From Saccharibacillus nicotianae (GTDB lineage: Bacteria; Bacillota; Bacilli; Paenibacillales; Paenibacillaceae): a DNA stretch of 64,000 nt. Below, piece by piece: positions 53,715-62,949 of this stretch (position 1 is the stretch's first letter; every line of letters begins with the position of its first letter). The DNA lies in assembly GCF_042681745.1 (NCBI RefSeq), contig NZ_JBHUGF010000010.1, positions 2,914,001 through 2,978,000 on the forward strand. The letters run 5' to 3'. A program made the position numbers and the translations under genes. A model generated the notes under the pieces. It made no database searches. It was not told the DNA's origin and saw only the letters and a program-made list of their open reading frames with translations.

Positions 53715-55022
53715 ATGACTGCTCAACCTTTGCAACTTACAACAGCTATGAATAATTATATTCAGCAAGTCGAACAACAATTGGAACATCTTCCTGTATT
53801 ACAGGGGATGTTCCGTCAATGTTATGCCAATACGTGTGAGACTACCTTACAACGATTAGCGGATGGCAGTACATTTGTGATTACAGGTGATATTCCAGCG
53901 ATGTGGTTACGAGATTCAACTGCTCAAGTACGGCATTATTTGCCTGTAGCTTCTAGTGATCCTGAAGTAGCTGATATCATCGCAGGTGTGATTCGTCGTC
54001 AAATCTTTTATATCGGGATTGATCCTTATGGAAATGCTTTTAATATCGAAGATAATGATCATCGGTATGATATTGATCTGACTGAATTAAATGGCTGGGT
54101 ATGGGAACGCAAATATGAGATTGATTCACTTTGTTATCCGATTCAATTGAGCTATTTGTTCTGGAAAAATACCGGACGTACAGATATATTTGATGAATCT
54201 TTTCGTACGGTGCTTCACCGGATTATCGATCTCTGGCGTTGTGAACAACACCATGATGATCGTTCTCCTTATGTATTTATGCGTGAAGATTGTCCTCCTT
54301 CGGATACTCTTCGTAATCAGGGTAAAGGGATGCCTACTTCGTATACAGGGATGACATGGTCAGGATTTCGTCCTAGTGATGATGCCTGTACTTTTGGATA
54401 TCTAATTCCATCTAATATGTTCGCATCTGTTGTCTTGGGTTATATGGCAGAAATCGCTATCGCTATCTATCATGATGAGCGACTTACCACCAAAGCTTTG
54501 CGTTTACAAGAAGAAATCGATTTTGGAATCGAACATTATGGTACTGTGATTCATCCGCAATATGGCAAAATCTATGCGTATGAGACAGACGGGCAAGGAA
54601 ATCATCATCTGATGGACGATGCGAATGTTCCTAGCTTGTTGTCTATTCCTTATTTGGGTTATCGTACTGTCGATGATACGGTATATCAAAATACACGTGC
54701 CTTTGTATTAAGCGAACACAATCCGTATTATTTTACAGGTACAGTCGCAAGTGGAATCGGTAGCCCTCATACACCGACCGATTATATCTGGCATATTTCA
54801 TTGTGTATGCAAGGATTAACTTCTACCGACCACATAGAAATAGAATCGATTCTTCATACTCTGGCTAGTACTCATGCAGATACAGGCTTTATGCATGAAG
54901 GATTTCATAAAAACGATCCAACCCAGTTTACCCGTCCCTGGTTTGCATGGGCAAATAGTTTATTTGCTGAATTTGTTAGCCAGTACGCACTTCAATCCAG
55001 TAAGGAGCCATCTTCCCTATGA
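53715..55022 (+). CDS. GH125 exo-alpha-1,6-mannosidase
   Basis: 435 residues, beginning 4 nt after the GH38 stop. The alpha/alpha-barrel signature GDIPAMWLRDSTAQVRHY (Asp67) and the later DDACTFGYLIPSNMFA, TGTVASGIGSPHTPTDYIWHISL and FTRPWFAWANSLFAE segments are diagnostic for GH125 (formerly DUF1237). Characterised members remove non-reducing alpha-1,6-linked mannose. No signal peptide, so it works in the cytoplasm with GH38. The stop overlaps the GH2 gene by 4 nt. Confidence 0.93.
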   Translation: MTAQPLQLTTAMNNYIQQVEQQLEHLPVLQGMFRQCYANTCETTLQRLADGSTFVITGDIPAMWLRDSTAQVRHYLPVASSDPEVADIIAGVIRRQIFYIGIDPYGNAFNIEDNDHRYDIDLTELNGWVWERKYEIDSLCYPIQLSYLFWKNTGRTDIFDESFRTVLHRIIDLWRCEQHHDDRSPYVFMREDCPPSDTLRNQGKGMPTSYTGMTWSGFRPSDDACTFGYLIPSNMFASVVLGYMAEIAIAIYHDERLTTKALRLQEEIDFGIEHYGTVIHPQYGKIYAYETDGQGNHHLMDDANVPSLLSIPYLGYRTVDDTVYQNTRAFVLSEHNPYYFTGTVASGIGSPHTPTDYIWHISLCMQGLTSTDHIEIESILHTLASTHADTGFMHEGFHKNDPTQFTRPWFAWANSLFAEFVSQYALQSSKEPSSL

Positions 55023-58000
55023 ATACGATTATTTCTACCTATTGGAAAGACCTGAATGTATTGCAAGTGAATCGTGAACCTGCTCGATCTTATTATATTC
55101 CGTATGCTGATAGATCAAGTGCGCATGCTCGTCAACGGGGAAAGTCTCCTTTTTACCAGTCTTTAAATGGAGGATGGCAATTCCGTTATTATGATACGGT
55201 GCGGGATATAGAACCTGATTTTTTTATGCCATCATATAATGTACAAGCCTGGGATTCGTTGCTTGTTCCTTCTTGCTGGCAAACGAGTGGATATGATCAA
55301 CAACATTATACAAATCTTAGTTATCCTTTTCCTTGCGATCCTCCGTTTATCCCGGATCAGAATCCGGCTGGCGCTTATGTAAAAGAAATCCGCCTGCAAC
55401 AAGGATGGCAAGAGCGAGAATCATATCTTGTTTTTGAAGGTGTGCAATCTTGTCTGTACTTGTGGATCAACGGACAATTTGTCGGTTACAGTCAGGGCAG
55501 TCGTGTTCCTGCTGAATTTCGAGTCACCCCTTATTTGCAGGAAGGTGTGAACCGTATCGCTGTACTGGTACTAAAATGGTGTGAAGGTTCTTATTTGGAA
55601 GATCAAGATATGTGGCGTTATAACGGGATTTTTCGTGATGTATATCTACTCACACGCGACCCTCAGCATATACGTGATGTATTTATACAACAGTCGCTAG
55701 ATGATCAATATGGTGATTACCATCAAGCTAGACTCGATATCCAATTGGAATGTTCTACACTGGTAACAGAGAACGCACATCTGGAAGTGCAAGCGATTCT
55801 ATTAGCGCCGGATGGCACCGAATTGTTAACTACAACAGCTTTGGTAGATCATACTGCAACCGTAACGATGGAGATTACACATCCGATTCTTTGGAATGCA
55901 GAATCTCCTGCACTGTATACTTTGTATATTCAATCCGGTCAAGAAGTGTTGCGATTTGCTGTAGGTCTGCGTCAGATTGAGATTACAGAAGATGGTGTAT
56001 TTCAGATCAACAAGCAACCGATTAAGCTAAAAGGTGTCAATCGTCATGATTCTCATCCTGAACTTGGGCAGACGATTCCTGTGCAACATATGCTGACCGA
56101 TCTACACTTAATGAAGCAACACAATATCAATACCATTCGTACTTCTCATTATCCAAATGACCCTAAATTTATGGAGTATTGTGATGAATATGGCTTCTAT
56201 GTGATCGATGAAGTTGATCTGGAATGTCATGGTATTGGTATTCCTGAAGATTTTGCCGATGGAGCTTTTCATCAATTGTCGGTTAATCCTGATTGGCAAG
56301 AATCTTTTGTTGAACGTGCAGTACGCTTGATCGAACGTGATAAAAATTTCTCTTCGGTTATCATGTGGTCAATGGGCAATGAATCAGGTTACGATATCAA
56401 TCATATTGCGATGGCTCGATGGACACGCGAACGCGATCCTTCTCGTCCTGTACATTATGAAGGGGCGGCTCCTGTATACAAAGGGCATGAAGATGTGAGC
56501 GTGCTGGATGTAGAAAGTCGTATGTACTCTTCACCTGCCGATATTATCGCGTATGCTAGTGATAACAATCATACCAAGCCTTTATTTCTATGCGAGTACA
56601 GTCATGCTATGGGAAATGGCCCTGGTGATCTCAAGCAATACTGGGATGCTATTTATGCTTATCCCAAATTAATGGGTGGTTGTGTCTGGGAATGGGTTGA
56701 TCATGGTATAGCTCAAGTAAGCCAAAACGGTCAATCCTATTATGCGTATGGTGGAGATTTTGGAGACAAGCCTAACGATGGTAACTTCTGTATCGACGGT
56801 CTGGTTTCTCCTGATCGTAAGCCTCATACCGGATTATTAGAACTCAAACAAATTATAGCTCCTGTGCGCATTGAAGCAGTAATTACAGCAGAAGGAAATA
56901 CACATACTACTATCGGGAATCAATTTAGCATTACGAATCTATACGATTTCTCCGATGTATCGCACTTGATACTACACTGGAAAATCGAAGATGAAGGTCT
57001 ACTTATCGAGCAAGGAACGATGATGATGCCTGCGATTGCTCCACAACATTCGGCTACAATCACTGTTCCTAGTAACGCTCTACAATACAATACGCATCCT
57101 CTTCGCTATCTGACTTTCTCTGTGCTGACAACTACAGAACAGGTCTGGGCGCCGATTGGTTATGAGATTGCTTTTGCTCAATTCTATATTGCTGTTGATC
57201 CTGTAGCGATAACAGAATATTCGACTCAAAACGATTCTGTACGCAATCTATTAGCAAATAGTCCACTACAGACGAACGAGTCTCAAGGACGTTTAGTGAT
57301 CGAAGGGGTAGATTTCCGTTATGTCTATGATCTGGAACGTGGACAATTTACAGAATGGAGCAAATCAGGAGTGGCATTGCTTCAACAGCCAACTGCATTT
57401 ACGATCTGGAGAGCGCCAATCGATAATGATATGCATATCAAAGAAAAATGGTTAGATATGGGTTACGATCATCTCGCTACCAAAGTATATAATAGTCACT
57501 GGTCATGTATAGCAGAACATTCTGTAACTATTACTACTTCTTTCTCGCTATCTTCTTACAGTCACTATCCTGTATTACGTGGTGAAGTATGGTGGACGAT
57601 TCAAAATGATGGCAGACTAGAATTCAAAGTCAAAGCCAACGTGCTGGATACCGCTCCATTTTTACCGCGATTTGGCTTATCGCTCGCTATGCCCGCAGGA
57701 ACAGAATATATCGATTATTTTGGACGCGGTCCGCATGAAAGTTATATCGATAAGCATTATAGTACACGTTTTGGCAAATATGAGAAAACAGTCGATGACC
57801 TCTTTTACAATTACATTATGCCGCAGGAAAATGGGTCTCGCTTTGAAACGCATTGGATGAGCGCTACACAAGCGATAGGTGTCGGACTGTATTTTACAAG
57901 TTCTCAATCGTTCTCTTTTAATGCTTCTCATTACACACCAACAGACATTATGCAGGCAAAACACACTTATGAATTGATTCGTCGACCAGAAACATTTATC

Positions 58001-58129
58001 CATTTAGATTACAAAATGAGTGGCGTGGGCTCAAATTCTTGTGGTCCCCAATTGGCTGAACAGTATCAATTACAGGAAAAAGAGTTTGTTTTTGATATGC
58101 AGATTATGCCTTTTTGTAAAGAAGATTAG
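55019..58129 (+). CDS. lacZ: GH2 beta-galactosidase (LacZ-type)
   Basis: 1036 residues, start overlapping the GH125 stop (ATGA). Domain order is that of LacZ: sugar-binding jelly roll (SLNGGWQFRYYD, VPSCWQTSGYDQQHY), immunoglobulin-like domain, TIM barrel with acid/base Glu455 in MWSMGNESGYD and nucleophile Glu526 in LCEYSHAMGNGPGD, and a C-terminal small-chain domain (WRAPIDNDMHIKEKW). No signal peptide, so it acts inside the cell. With GH38 and GH125 it would strip galactose from imported mixed glycans. Last gene of the operon, followed by a terminator. Confidence 0.93.
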   Translation: MNTIISTYWKDLNVLQVNREPARSYYIPYADRSSAHARQRGKSPFYQSLNGGWQFRYYDTVRDIEPDFFMPSYNVQAWDSLLVPSCWQTSGYDQQHYTNLSYPFPCDPPFIPDQNPAGAYVKEIRLQQGWQERESYLVFEGVQSCLYLWINGQFVGYSQGSRVPAEFRVTPYLQEGVNRIAVLVLKWCEGSYLEDQDMWRYNGIFRDVYLLTRDPQHIRDVFIQQSLDDQYGDYHQARLDIQLECSTLVTENAHLEVQAILLAPDGTELLTTTALVDHTATVTMEITHPILWNAESPALYTLYIQSGQEVLRFAVGLRQIEITEDGVFQINKQPIKLKGVNRHDSHPELGQTIPVQHMLTDLHLMKQHNINTIRTSHYPNDPKFMEYCDEYGFYVIDEVDLECHGIGIPEDFADGAFHQLSVNPDWQESFVERAVRLIERDKNFSSVIMWSMGNESGYDINHIAMARWTRERDPSRPVHYEGAAPVYKGHEDVSVLDVESRMYSSPADIIAYASDNNHTKPLFLCEYSHAMGNGPGDLKQYWDAIYAYPKLMGGCVWEWVDHGIAQVSQNGQSYYAYGGDFGDKPNDGNFCIDGLVSPDRKPHTGLLELKQIIAPVRIEAVITAEGNTHTTIGNQFSITNLYDFSDVSHLILHWKIEDEGLLIEQGTMMMPAIAPQHSATITVPSNALQYNTHPLRYLTFSVLTTTEQVWAPIGYEIAFAQFYIAVDPVAITEYSTQNDSVRNLLANSPLQTNESQGRLVIEGVDFRYVYDLERGQFTEWSKSGVALLQQPTAFTIWRAPIDNDMHIKEKWLDMGYDHLATKVYNSHWSCIAEHSVTITTSFSLSSYSHYPVLRGEVWWTIQNDGRLEFKVKANVLDTAPFLPRFGLSLAMPAGTEYIDYFGRGPHESYIDKHYSTRFGKYEKTVDDLFYNYIMPQENGSRFETHWMSATQAIGVGLYFTSSQSFSFNASHYTPTDIMQAKHTYELIRRPETFIHLDYKMSGVGSNSCGPQLAEQYQLQEKEFVFDMQIMPFCKED

Positions 58130-58428
58130 ATGAGAGTGGCAGTTACAGCGCTGCGTTCATCCTGTTATTCTTGTCGTCGCTTGCTGTCAATGAATCGCTT
58201 GATTAACCGCTATACGGTAGGATTTCGCTTCGCTCTTTCAACACAATAAGATACGCTTCGCTACTATAAAGATGGTTATGGGACAGGAAAGATAGAATAC
58301 CTTAGAACTAAACCTGTTAAATTATTTAAAGTGGAAAAGGATTAAATCTTAATTCTCTGTGTAGTATTAACAGAGAAACAGATTTAATCCTTTTTGTATT
58401 GATGATACGATTTGAAAAGATTTAATTT
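58130..58428. other. Intergenic region between convergent GH2 and GH52 genes
   Basis: Apart from the terminator at 58335-58394 I see no gene or motif in this stretch. Confidence 0.6.
58335..58394. terminator. Two-tier bidirectional terminator
   Basis: Outer arms AAAAGGATTAAATC and GATTTAATCCTTTT enclose a second stem TTCTCTGT/ACAGAGAA (58353-58377). T-rich on the plus side; serves both convergent genes. Confidence 0.8.
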
Positions 58429-60618
58429 CTAGATATGAGCTGATGTTATAGGGCGGGATAAGGCTTCAGGTGTGCGCAGTTTGCCGTCACCTTTTTCCCA
58501 TAACCAGAGGATGGAAGTGACTCCGCGTGGATAGTATTTGCTACCACTAATAATGCCGGAGATAATCTGGTCACTCCAGCACCAGTAGGAATACTCTGGA
58601 TGCGTCAGCCATTCAACATGAGCAGCATCTGCTGTAAGCCCCTCTTCATCCCATGTCAGTCCCATAATCTCACGCGCGATAAATTGCGACAGATAGATTT
58701 TACTTAACCATGAATTATTGCTTGTCGATGATAATTTCCAAGCACCATTATCAAATAAACATGTGCCTTTGACTAATACAGTATTCAAATGTGTGTGCAA
58801 CGCTTGGAGATAGTCCGCGAATCGTCCATCACGTTCCAGAGCGTTGGAACAGCCTGTAAAATAGGGAAATACCAGTCCTTCAATAGCCGGAATAATCTGC
58901 GAATCATTACCTTCGCCTATCACTGCTGGAATATACCCTTGCTGATTCAATTGAGCAGTTACCGTTGCGGCGCACCGATCGGCTTGTGCACCTGCTTGCT
59001 CTGCATATTCTGTCTGCCCTTCCTCATAAAATAATTTTTCTAATGCCAAGTAGACTGCCCAACATTTACCTGCTAGATAAATATTGTTACGAGATTGACC
59101 GAGCGATACATCCAGACTGTCATATGTGGTAATCTCAGCCCCACCTTGAGTACGATTGCTATCTAATCCCATAAGACCGTTACGTTGCTCTGGATCTGGG
59201 TGATCCCGGTGAAGCATACTTTGCAATCCATCTTGTAGGATACTCATATATTTTTGCTTGAAATCATGGTCTTTGGTCTGCTCAATATAAGTTAATGCAC
59301 AGCAAAGCCAGTTGACTAACTCTTCATGACTCATATATGAAAAGCAATCATCAATGCCTGCTAATTCATAAGCCGAATACTGTGGACGAGAAAAGTGATT
59401 GGCTATCCCGACATCATGTGTAAAGGATAATCCACCGGGATACACTGTCTGATCTTGTGGAAAACACACTTGATCATAATAGCTGTACCTCTCTACAAAA
59501 AACTCTAATTCATTGCGTACTGTCCAGGGATTCATAATAAGCTCGTAATACAATTGATCGGCTGTAAGATCAAGCGTATTCATCATCCGATATTCACCTT
59601 CATTGACGATCCAGAGCGGTTGGTTATCAGCGGTCTGCAACAATTGAGTACTACCATAATAACTATGAATCGATTGTGCCACCATAAAATGCTGATCTGG
59701 ATTAAGCTTATGACTTTCACCAATCCACTTATTCGCTTGTTCGCAAGCATGAATCAAAGGCTCCCAGTGATGTAGCGCATATGTACCTACCTCTTCTATA
59801 CGCTTAAAATAACGGGTGTAATAATAAGAGGTATCTATTCCTGTAGTAACAATTCCATCTCGGTAAAAGCAGATCGCTAAACGGAAAGTACGCTTTTGAC
59901 CTGCAGGTACATCCATCAGTAATGCTCCTACAATTCCTAGACCGAAATACAAATTATTCGCAAATGTTTCTTGCAATACTTTTTCGATACCAAATCCAAG
60001 CGCTGGCGTCACATCAGGATCATCACATAAAATAGCAGTCTGCCTTCCCTGTCCTACTCCTACATATGAATCACTGGCTTGATCATCTGCTGAGCTAATC
60101 ACACGCATGGCACGGTAAGGATCGCTTCCTTCATAACCAAAAAAAGCTCGTCTGCTGACTTTACCTGCTGTATTATCTATTGTCATTTCTGCAAAGACAG
60201 CTGGCACAATAGCAGATTTGAGTTCTTCGTCACTTGCCTGAGCAGGATCAGGAACAGGACGCACAGAAGAATACATTTTGAATGTAAGATCGCCGGCTGT
60301 CCACGTATCGGTGGCTATATCTAATGTACGCTCGATATGCTCGTCTTTGAAATGAACCAACGATATCGCTGACGGATGATCGGTCTGTTTCTCCTTTTCT
60401 ACATCGTAACGAGAACTTTCATCTTCTACTTGAGTAAAAAAAGGCAGTGCTTCATACGTAGCTCCGTCTCTGGATTGTAACCCGATATAAATATTCTCAT
60501 CTGCTGGTTTGCCAAGTTCTAGACCCAGTCCTCCTTTGGCTCCTTTGAATCCTAATGTAAAACTAGCAAATGCGCCGATTGGAGAATGTTGTACATTATA
60601 AAATGAATTTTTTTTCAT
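58429..60618 (-). CDS. GH52 beta-xylosidase
   Basis: 729 residues, AAAGGGG 9 nt before the ATG. The N-terminus FYNVQHSPIGAFASFTLGFKG and EMTIDNTAGKVSRRAFFGYEGSDPY (in parts) match GH52 xylosidases closely, with length near the usual ~700. The segment VNEGEYRMMNTLDLT holds the family nucleophile Glu (residue 340 or 342 here; E335 in Geobacillus XynB2) and TTYDSLDVSLGQSRNN holds the acid/base Asp region. It releases xylose from xylo-oligosaccharides, and lacking a signal peptide works in the cytoplasm. It is divergent from an AraC-type regulator, which may control it. Confidence 0.94.
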   Translation of the reverse strand: MKKNSFYNVQHSPIGAFASFTLGFKGAKGGLGLELGKPADENIYIGLQSRDGATYEALPFFTQVEDESSRYDVEKEKQTDHPSAISLVHFKDEHIERTLDIATDTWTAGDLTFKMYSSVRPVPDPAQASDEELKSAIVPAVFAEMTIDNTAGKVSRRAFFGYEGSDPYRAMRVISSADDQASDSYVGVGQGRQTAILCDDPDVTPALGFGIEKVLQETFANNLYFGLGIVGALLMDVPAGQKRTFRLAICFYRDGIVTTGIDTSYYYTRYFKRIEEVGTYALHHWEPLIHACEQANKWIGESHKLNPDQHFMVAQSIHSYYGSTQLLQTADNQPLWIVNEGEYRMMNTLDLTADQLYYELIMNPWTVRNELEFFVERYSYYDQVCFPQDQTVYPGGLSFTHDVGIANHFSRPQYSAYELAGIDDCFSYMSHEELVNWLCCALTYIEQTKDHDFKQKYMSILQDGLQSMLHRDHPDPEQRNGLMGLDSNRTQGGAEITTYDSLDVSLGQSRNNIYLAGKCWAVYLALEKLFYEEGQTEYAEQAGAQADRCAATVTAQLNQQGYIPAVIGEGNDSQIIPAIEGLVFPYFTGCSNALERDGRFADYLQALHTHLNTVLVKGTCLFDNGAWKLSSTSNNSWLSKIYLSQFIAREIMGLTWDEEGLTADAAHVEWLTHPEYSYWCWSDQIISGIISGSKYYPRGVTSILWLWEKGDGKLRTPEALSRPITSAHI

Positions 60619-60778
60619 TTCATGTAACCCCTTTCATTTTGATAAGTATGCGTGTATGCTATCAGTAATTACCTTCATAGTTCAGATTTATCCTAACAAA
60701 GTATATTCTGTAACACCATTTCCAAATCGCTCCACTATTTACCCAAATCAAGCATTATAGTGAGATTGGAGGTTGTCC

Positions 60779-61708
60779 ATGTCTACTTCCTTTATTCCAC
60801 CCGAATGGGGACAAAGTCTAGCTGAGACCATTTTTCCCGATGTACAGACAACAATGAATTTGTTCGGTATTCACCTGCGTACTGTCAGTACAGATTGGCA
60901 ATACCCGATTCACGATCATCCACAGTATGAGATCAATTATGTTTTACAAGGACAACAATTAATGACTGTTGGCTCTCAAAGTTATGTTCAGCAAGAAGGC
61001 GATCTGATGATTTTGCCACCTGGCACTTCTCATTCAAGTCGCACGATAGAAGGGCAGTCTTTTACGTATTTTTGTATTCATTTTGATATTGATGACCGCT
61101 TGTTTCTTTCATTGTTAGAGCGATTGAATCAAGTGATGTTCAAACAATCCAGTGCAGTAGCTCAAGCGATGCAACCTTACTTACTCAAAATTGCTAATCC
61201 AATCGAACATACAGATGAACATATCATTACGCGTCGAATGCATCTGCAAGCTGCGGTATTTGAATTGTTTGGTGTACTCTGGGAAGCGATATCTAATGAA
61301 GCGGCTGGACTTGCTCCTGCTAGTTATGCTCATGTCGAGATGGCACATCAGATTGCCGCTCGATTGCAAGGGATAGCTAATCGCAATATCGCTCAATTAG
61401 AAGCCACTTCTGATTCTCATTATGGAATTGATGATATTGCAGCAGAACTAGGCATCAGCCCTTCTCATTGCAATCGAATTTTTCATCAAGTGTTTGCTAT
61501 CTCTCCACGTAGCTATTTGTCTAATCTGGTTCTTCACAAATCCAAATTATTATTGTCCGATCAACGAATGTCGATACAAGATATCGCTTCGATTTTGGGG
61601 TATCGTGATATTGCTCATTTTAGCAGGCAATTTAAGCGCTGGTCTGGTATATCGCCCAGTCATTATCGCAAAAATCAAATGGTGATGCCTTCTGAATGTA
61701 AAGCCTAA
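60779..61708 (+). CDS. AraC-family transcriptional regulator with cupin sensor
   Basis: 309 residues from ATG 60779, 6 nt after GGAGG. The N-terminal cupin (HDHPQYEINYVLQGQQLMTV, GDLMILPPGTSHSSR) binds an effector, probably a sugar. The C-terminal double HTH reads GIDDIAAELGISPSHCNRIFHQVF and SIQDIASILGYRDIAHFSRQFKRWSGISPSHYRK, the second carrying the family signature. Its position between divergent GH52 and co-directed uxuA/SDR genes suggests control of xylan and uronate use. Confidence 0.92.
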   Translation: MSTSFIPPEWGQSLAETIFPDVQTTMNLFGIHLRTVSTDWQYPIHDHPQYEINYVLQGQQLMTVGSQSYVQQEGDLMILPPGTSHSSRTIEGQSFTYFCIHFDIDDRLFLSLLERLNQVMFKQSSAVAQAMQPYLLKIANPIEHTDEHIITRRMHLQAAVFELFGVLWEAISNEAAGLAPASYAHVEMAHQIAARLQGIANRNIAQLEATSDSHYGIDDIAAELGISPSHCNRIFHQVFAISPRSYLSNLVLHKSKLLLSDQRMSIQDIASILGYRDIAHFSRQFKRWSGISPSHYRKNQMVMPSECKA

Positions 61709-61712
61709 TATA

Positions 61713-61742
61713 GAACTTGCTCTCCTACCGGCGGGCAAGTTC
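61713..61742 (+). terminator. Weak terminator hairpin after the AraC-type gene
   Basis: GAACTTGC and GCAAGTTC flank a 14-nt loop shortly after the stop; GTTGTTG follows, a poor T-run. Confidence 0.5.
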
Positions 61743-61838
61743 GTTGTTGTGTAATGAATATTCTTACTTTATTGTTATACTTATACTTATTTTGTGCAAT
61801 TCAGGATACACATTATAGACTATGGAGGTGTTATCATC

Positions 61839-62903
61839 ATGAAAATGGTATTCAGATGGTTTGGTGAACATAACGATACTGTCACATTAGAACAGATTCG
61901 GCAGATTCCTGGAGTCGAAGGCATCGTCTGGGCACTGCATGATGTACCTGTGGGCGAAGTATGGTCACAAGAACGGATTCGTGAGATTCAAGCGACTGCC
62001 AATCGGTATGGTCTACATACGCATGTTGTTGAGAGCGTTAACATTCATGAAGATATCAAGCTAGGATTGCCTTCACGCGATCAATATATTGCCAATTACA
62101 AACAGACGATTATCCATTTAGCTGAAATTGGTGTACAGGTTATTTGCTATAATTTTATGCCTATTTTCGATTGGTTGCGTACTGATCTGCATCGGCCTGC
62201 GGCAGACGGTTCTACTTCTCTTTTTTATGAGAAAAGTAAAATTGACAATATTGATCCACTGGAATTAGTGTCTCAGATCAATGCCAATTCTGCGCTCACG
62301 ATGCCCGGTTGGGAACCTGAACGACTAACCCATTTAACTGAATTGTTCAAAGCTTATGAAGGATTCACAGAAGAGGATTTGTGGAGTAATTTACAGTACT
62401 TTCTGGATGAAATTATTCCTGTTGCTGAAGCAAACGGTATCCAAATGGCGATTCATCCCGATGATCCACCATGGTCGATTTTTGGTCTGCCTCGTATTAT
62501 TCGCAGTCAGGATAATATTCGTCGCTTTTTGCAAATGTATAATAGTCCGTCACATGGGATTACGTTGTGTAGCGGTTCGCTTGGAGCGAATCCAGAAAAT
62601 GATATCGTATCGATGGTGCATGAATTTGCAGATCGGATTCCTTTTACCCATTTACGTAATGTCAAAGTAGAAGACAACGGTGACTTTGCAGAAACGTCTC
62701 ATCGTACACAAGATGGTACAGTGAATCTAACAGGGATTGTACAGGCGTACCAAGAAGAAGGATTTACCGGATATTGCCGACCGGATCATGGCAGACATAT
62801 CTGGAATGAAGAATGTCGACCGGGTTACGGGTTGTATGACCGCGCTTTGGGTATTATGTATCTATGGGGATTATGGGATTCATTTCAATATAAGCATTCT
62901 TGA
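61839..62903 (+). CDS. uxuA: Mannonate dehydratase
   Basis: 354 residues from ATG 61839, 8 nt after TGGAGGTG; the longer ORF start (61794) has no site. UxuA features: MVFRWFGEHNDTVTLEQIRQIPGVEGIV in parts, HTHVVESVNIHEDIKLG, VICYNFMPIFDWLRTDL, MAIHPDDPPWSIFGLPRI, LCSGSLGANPENDI and CRPDHGRHIW, supplying the His, Asp and Cys metal ligands. It dehydrates D-mannonate to 2-keto-3-deoxygluconate in hexuronate breakdown. It is followed after 46 nt by an SDR gene likely to be its partner reductase. Confidence 0.95.
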   Translation: MKMVFRWFGEHNDTVTLEQIRQIPGVEGIVWALHDVPVGEVWSQERIREIQATANRYGLHTHVVESVNIHEDIKLGLPSRDQYIANYKQTIIHLAEIGVQVICYNFMPIFDWLRTDLHRPAADGSTSLFYEKSKIDNIDPLELVSQINANSALTMPGWEPERLTHLTELFKAYEGFTEEDLWSNLQYFLDEIIPVAEANGIQMAIHPDDPPWSIFGLPRIIRSQDNIRRFLQMYNSPSHGITLCSGSLGANPENDIVSMVHEFADRIPFTHLRNVKVEDNGDFAETSHRTQDGTVNLTGIVQAYQEEGFTGYCRPDHGRHIWNEECRPGYGLYDRALGIMYLWGLWDSFQYKHS

Positions 62904-62949
62904 ACATGATTATATCTAAAGAAGCAATATGTGAAAGGAAGGGATACCT

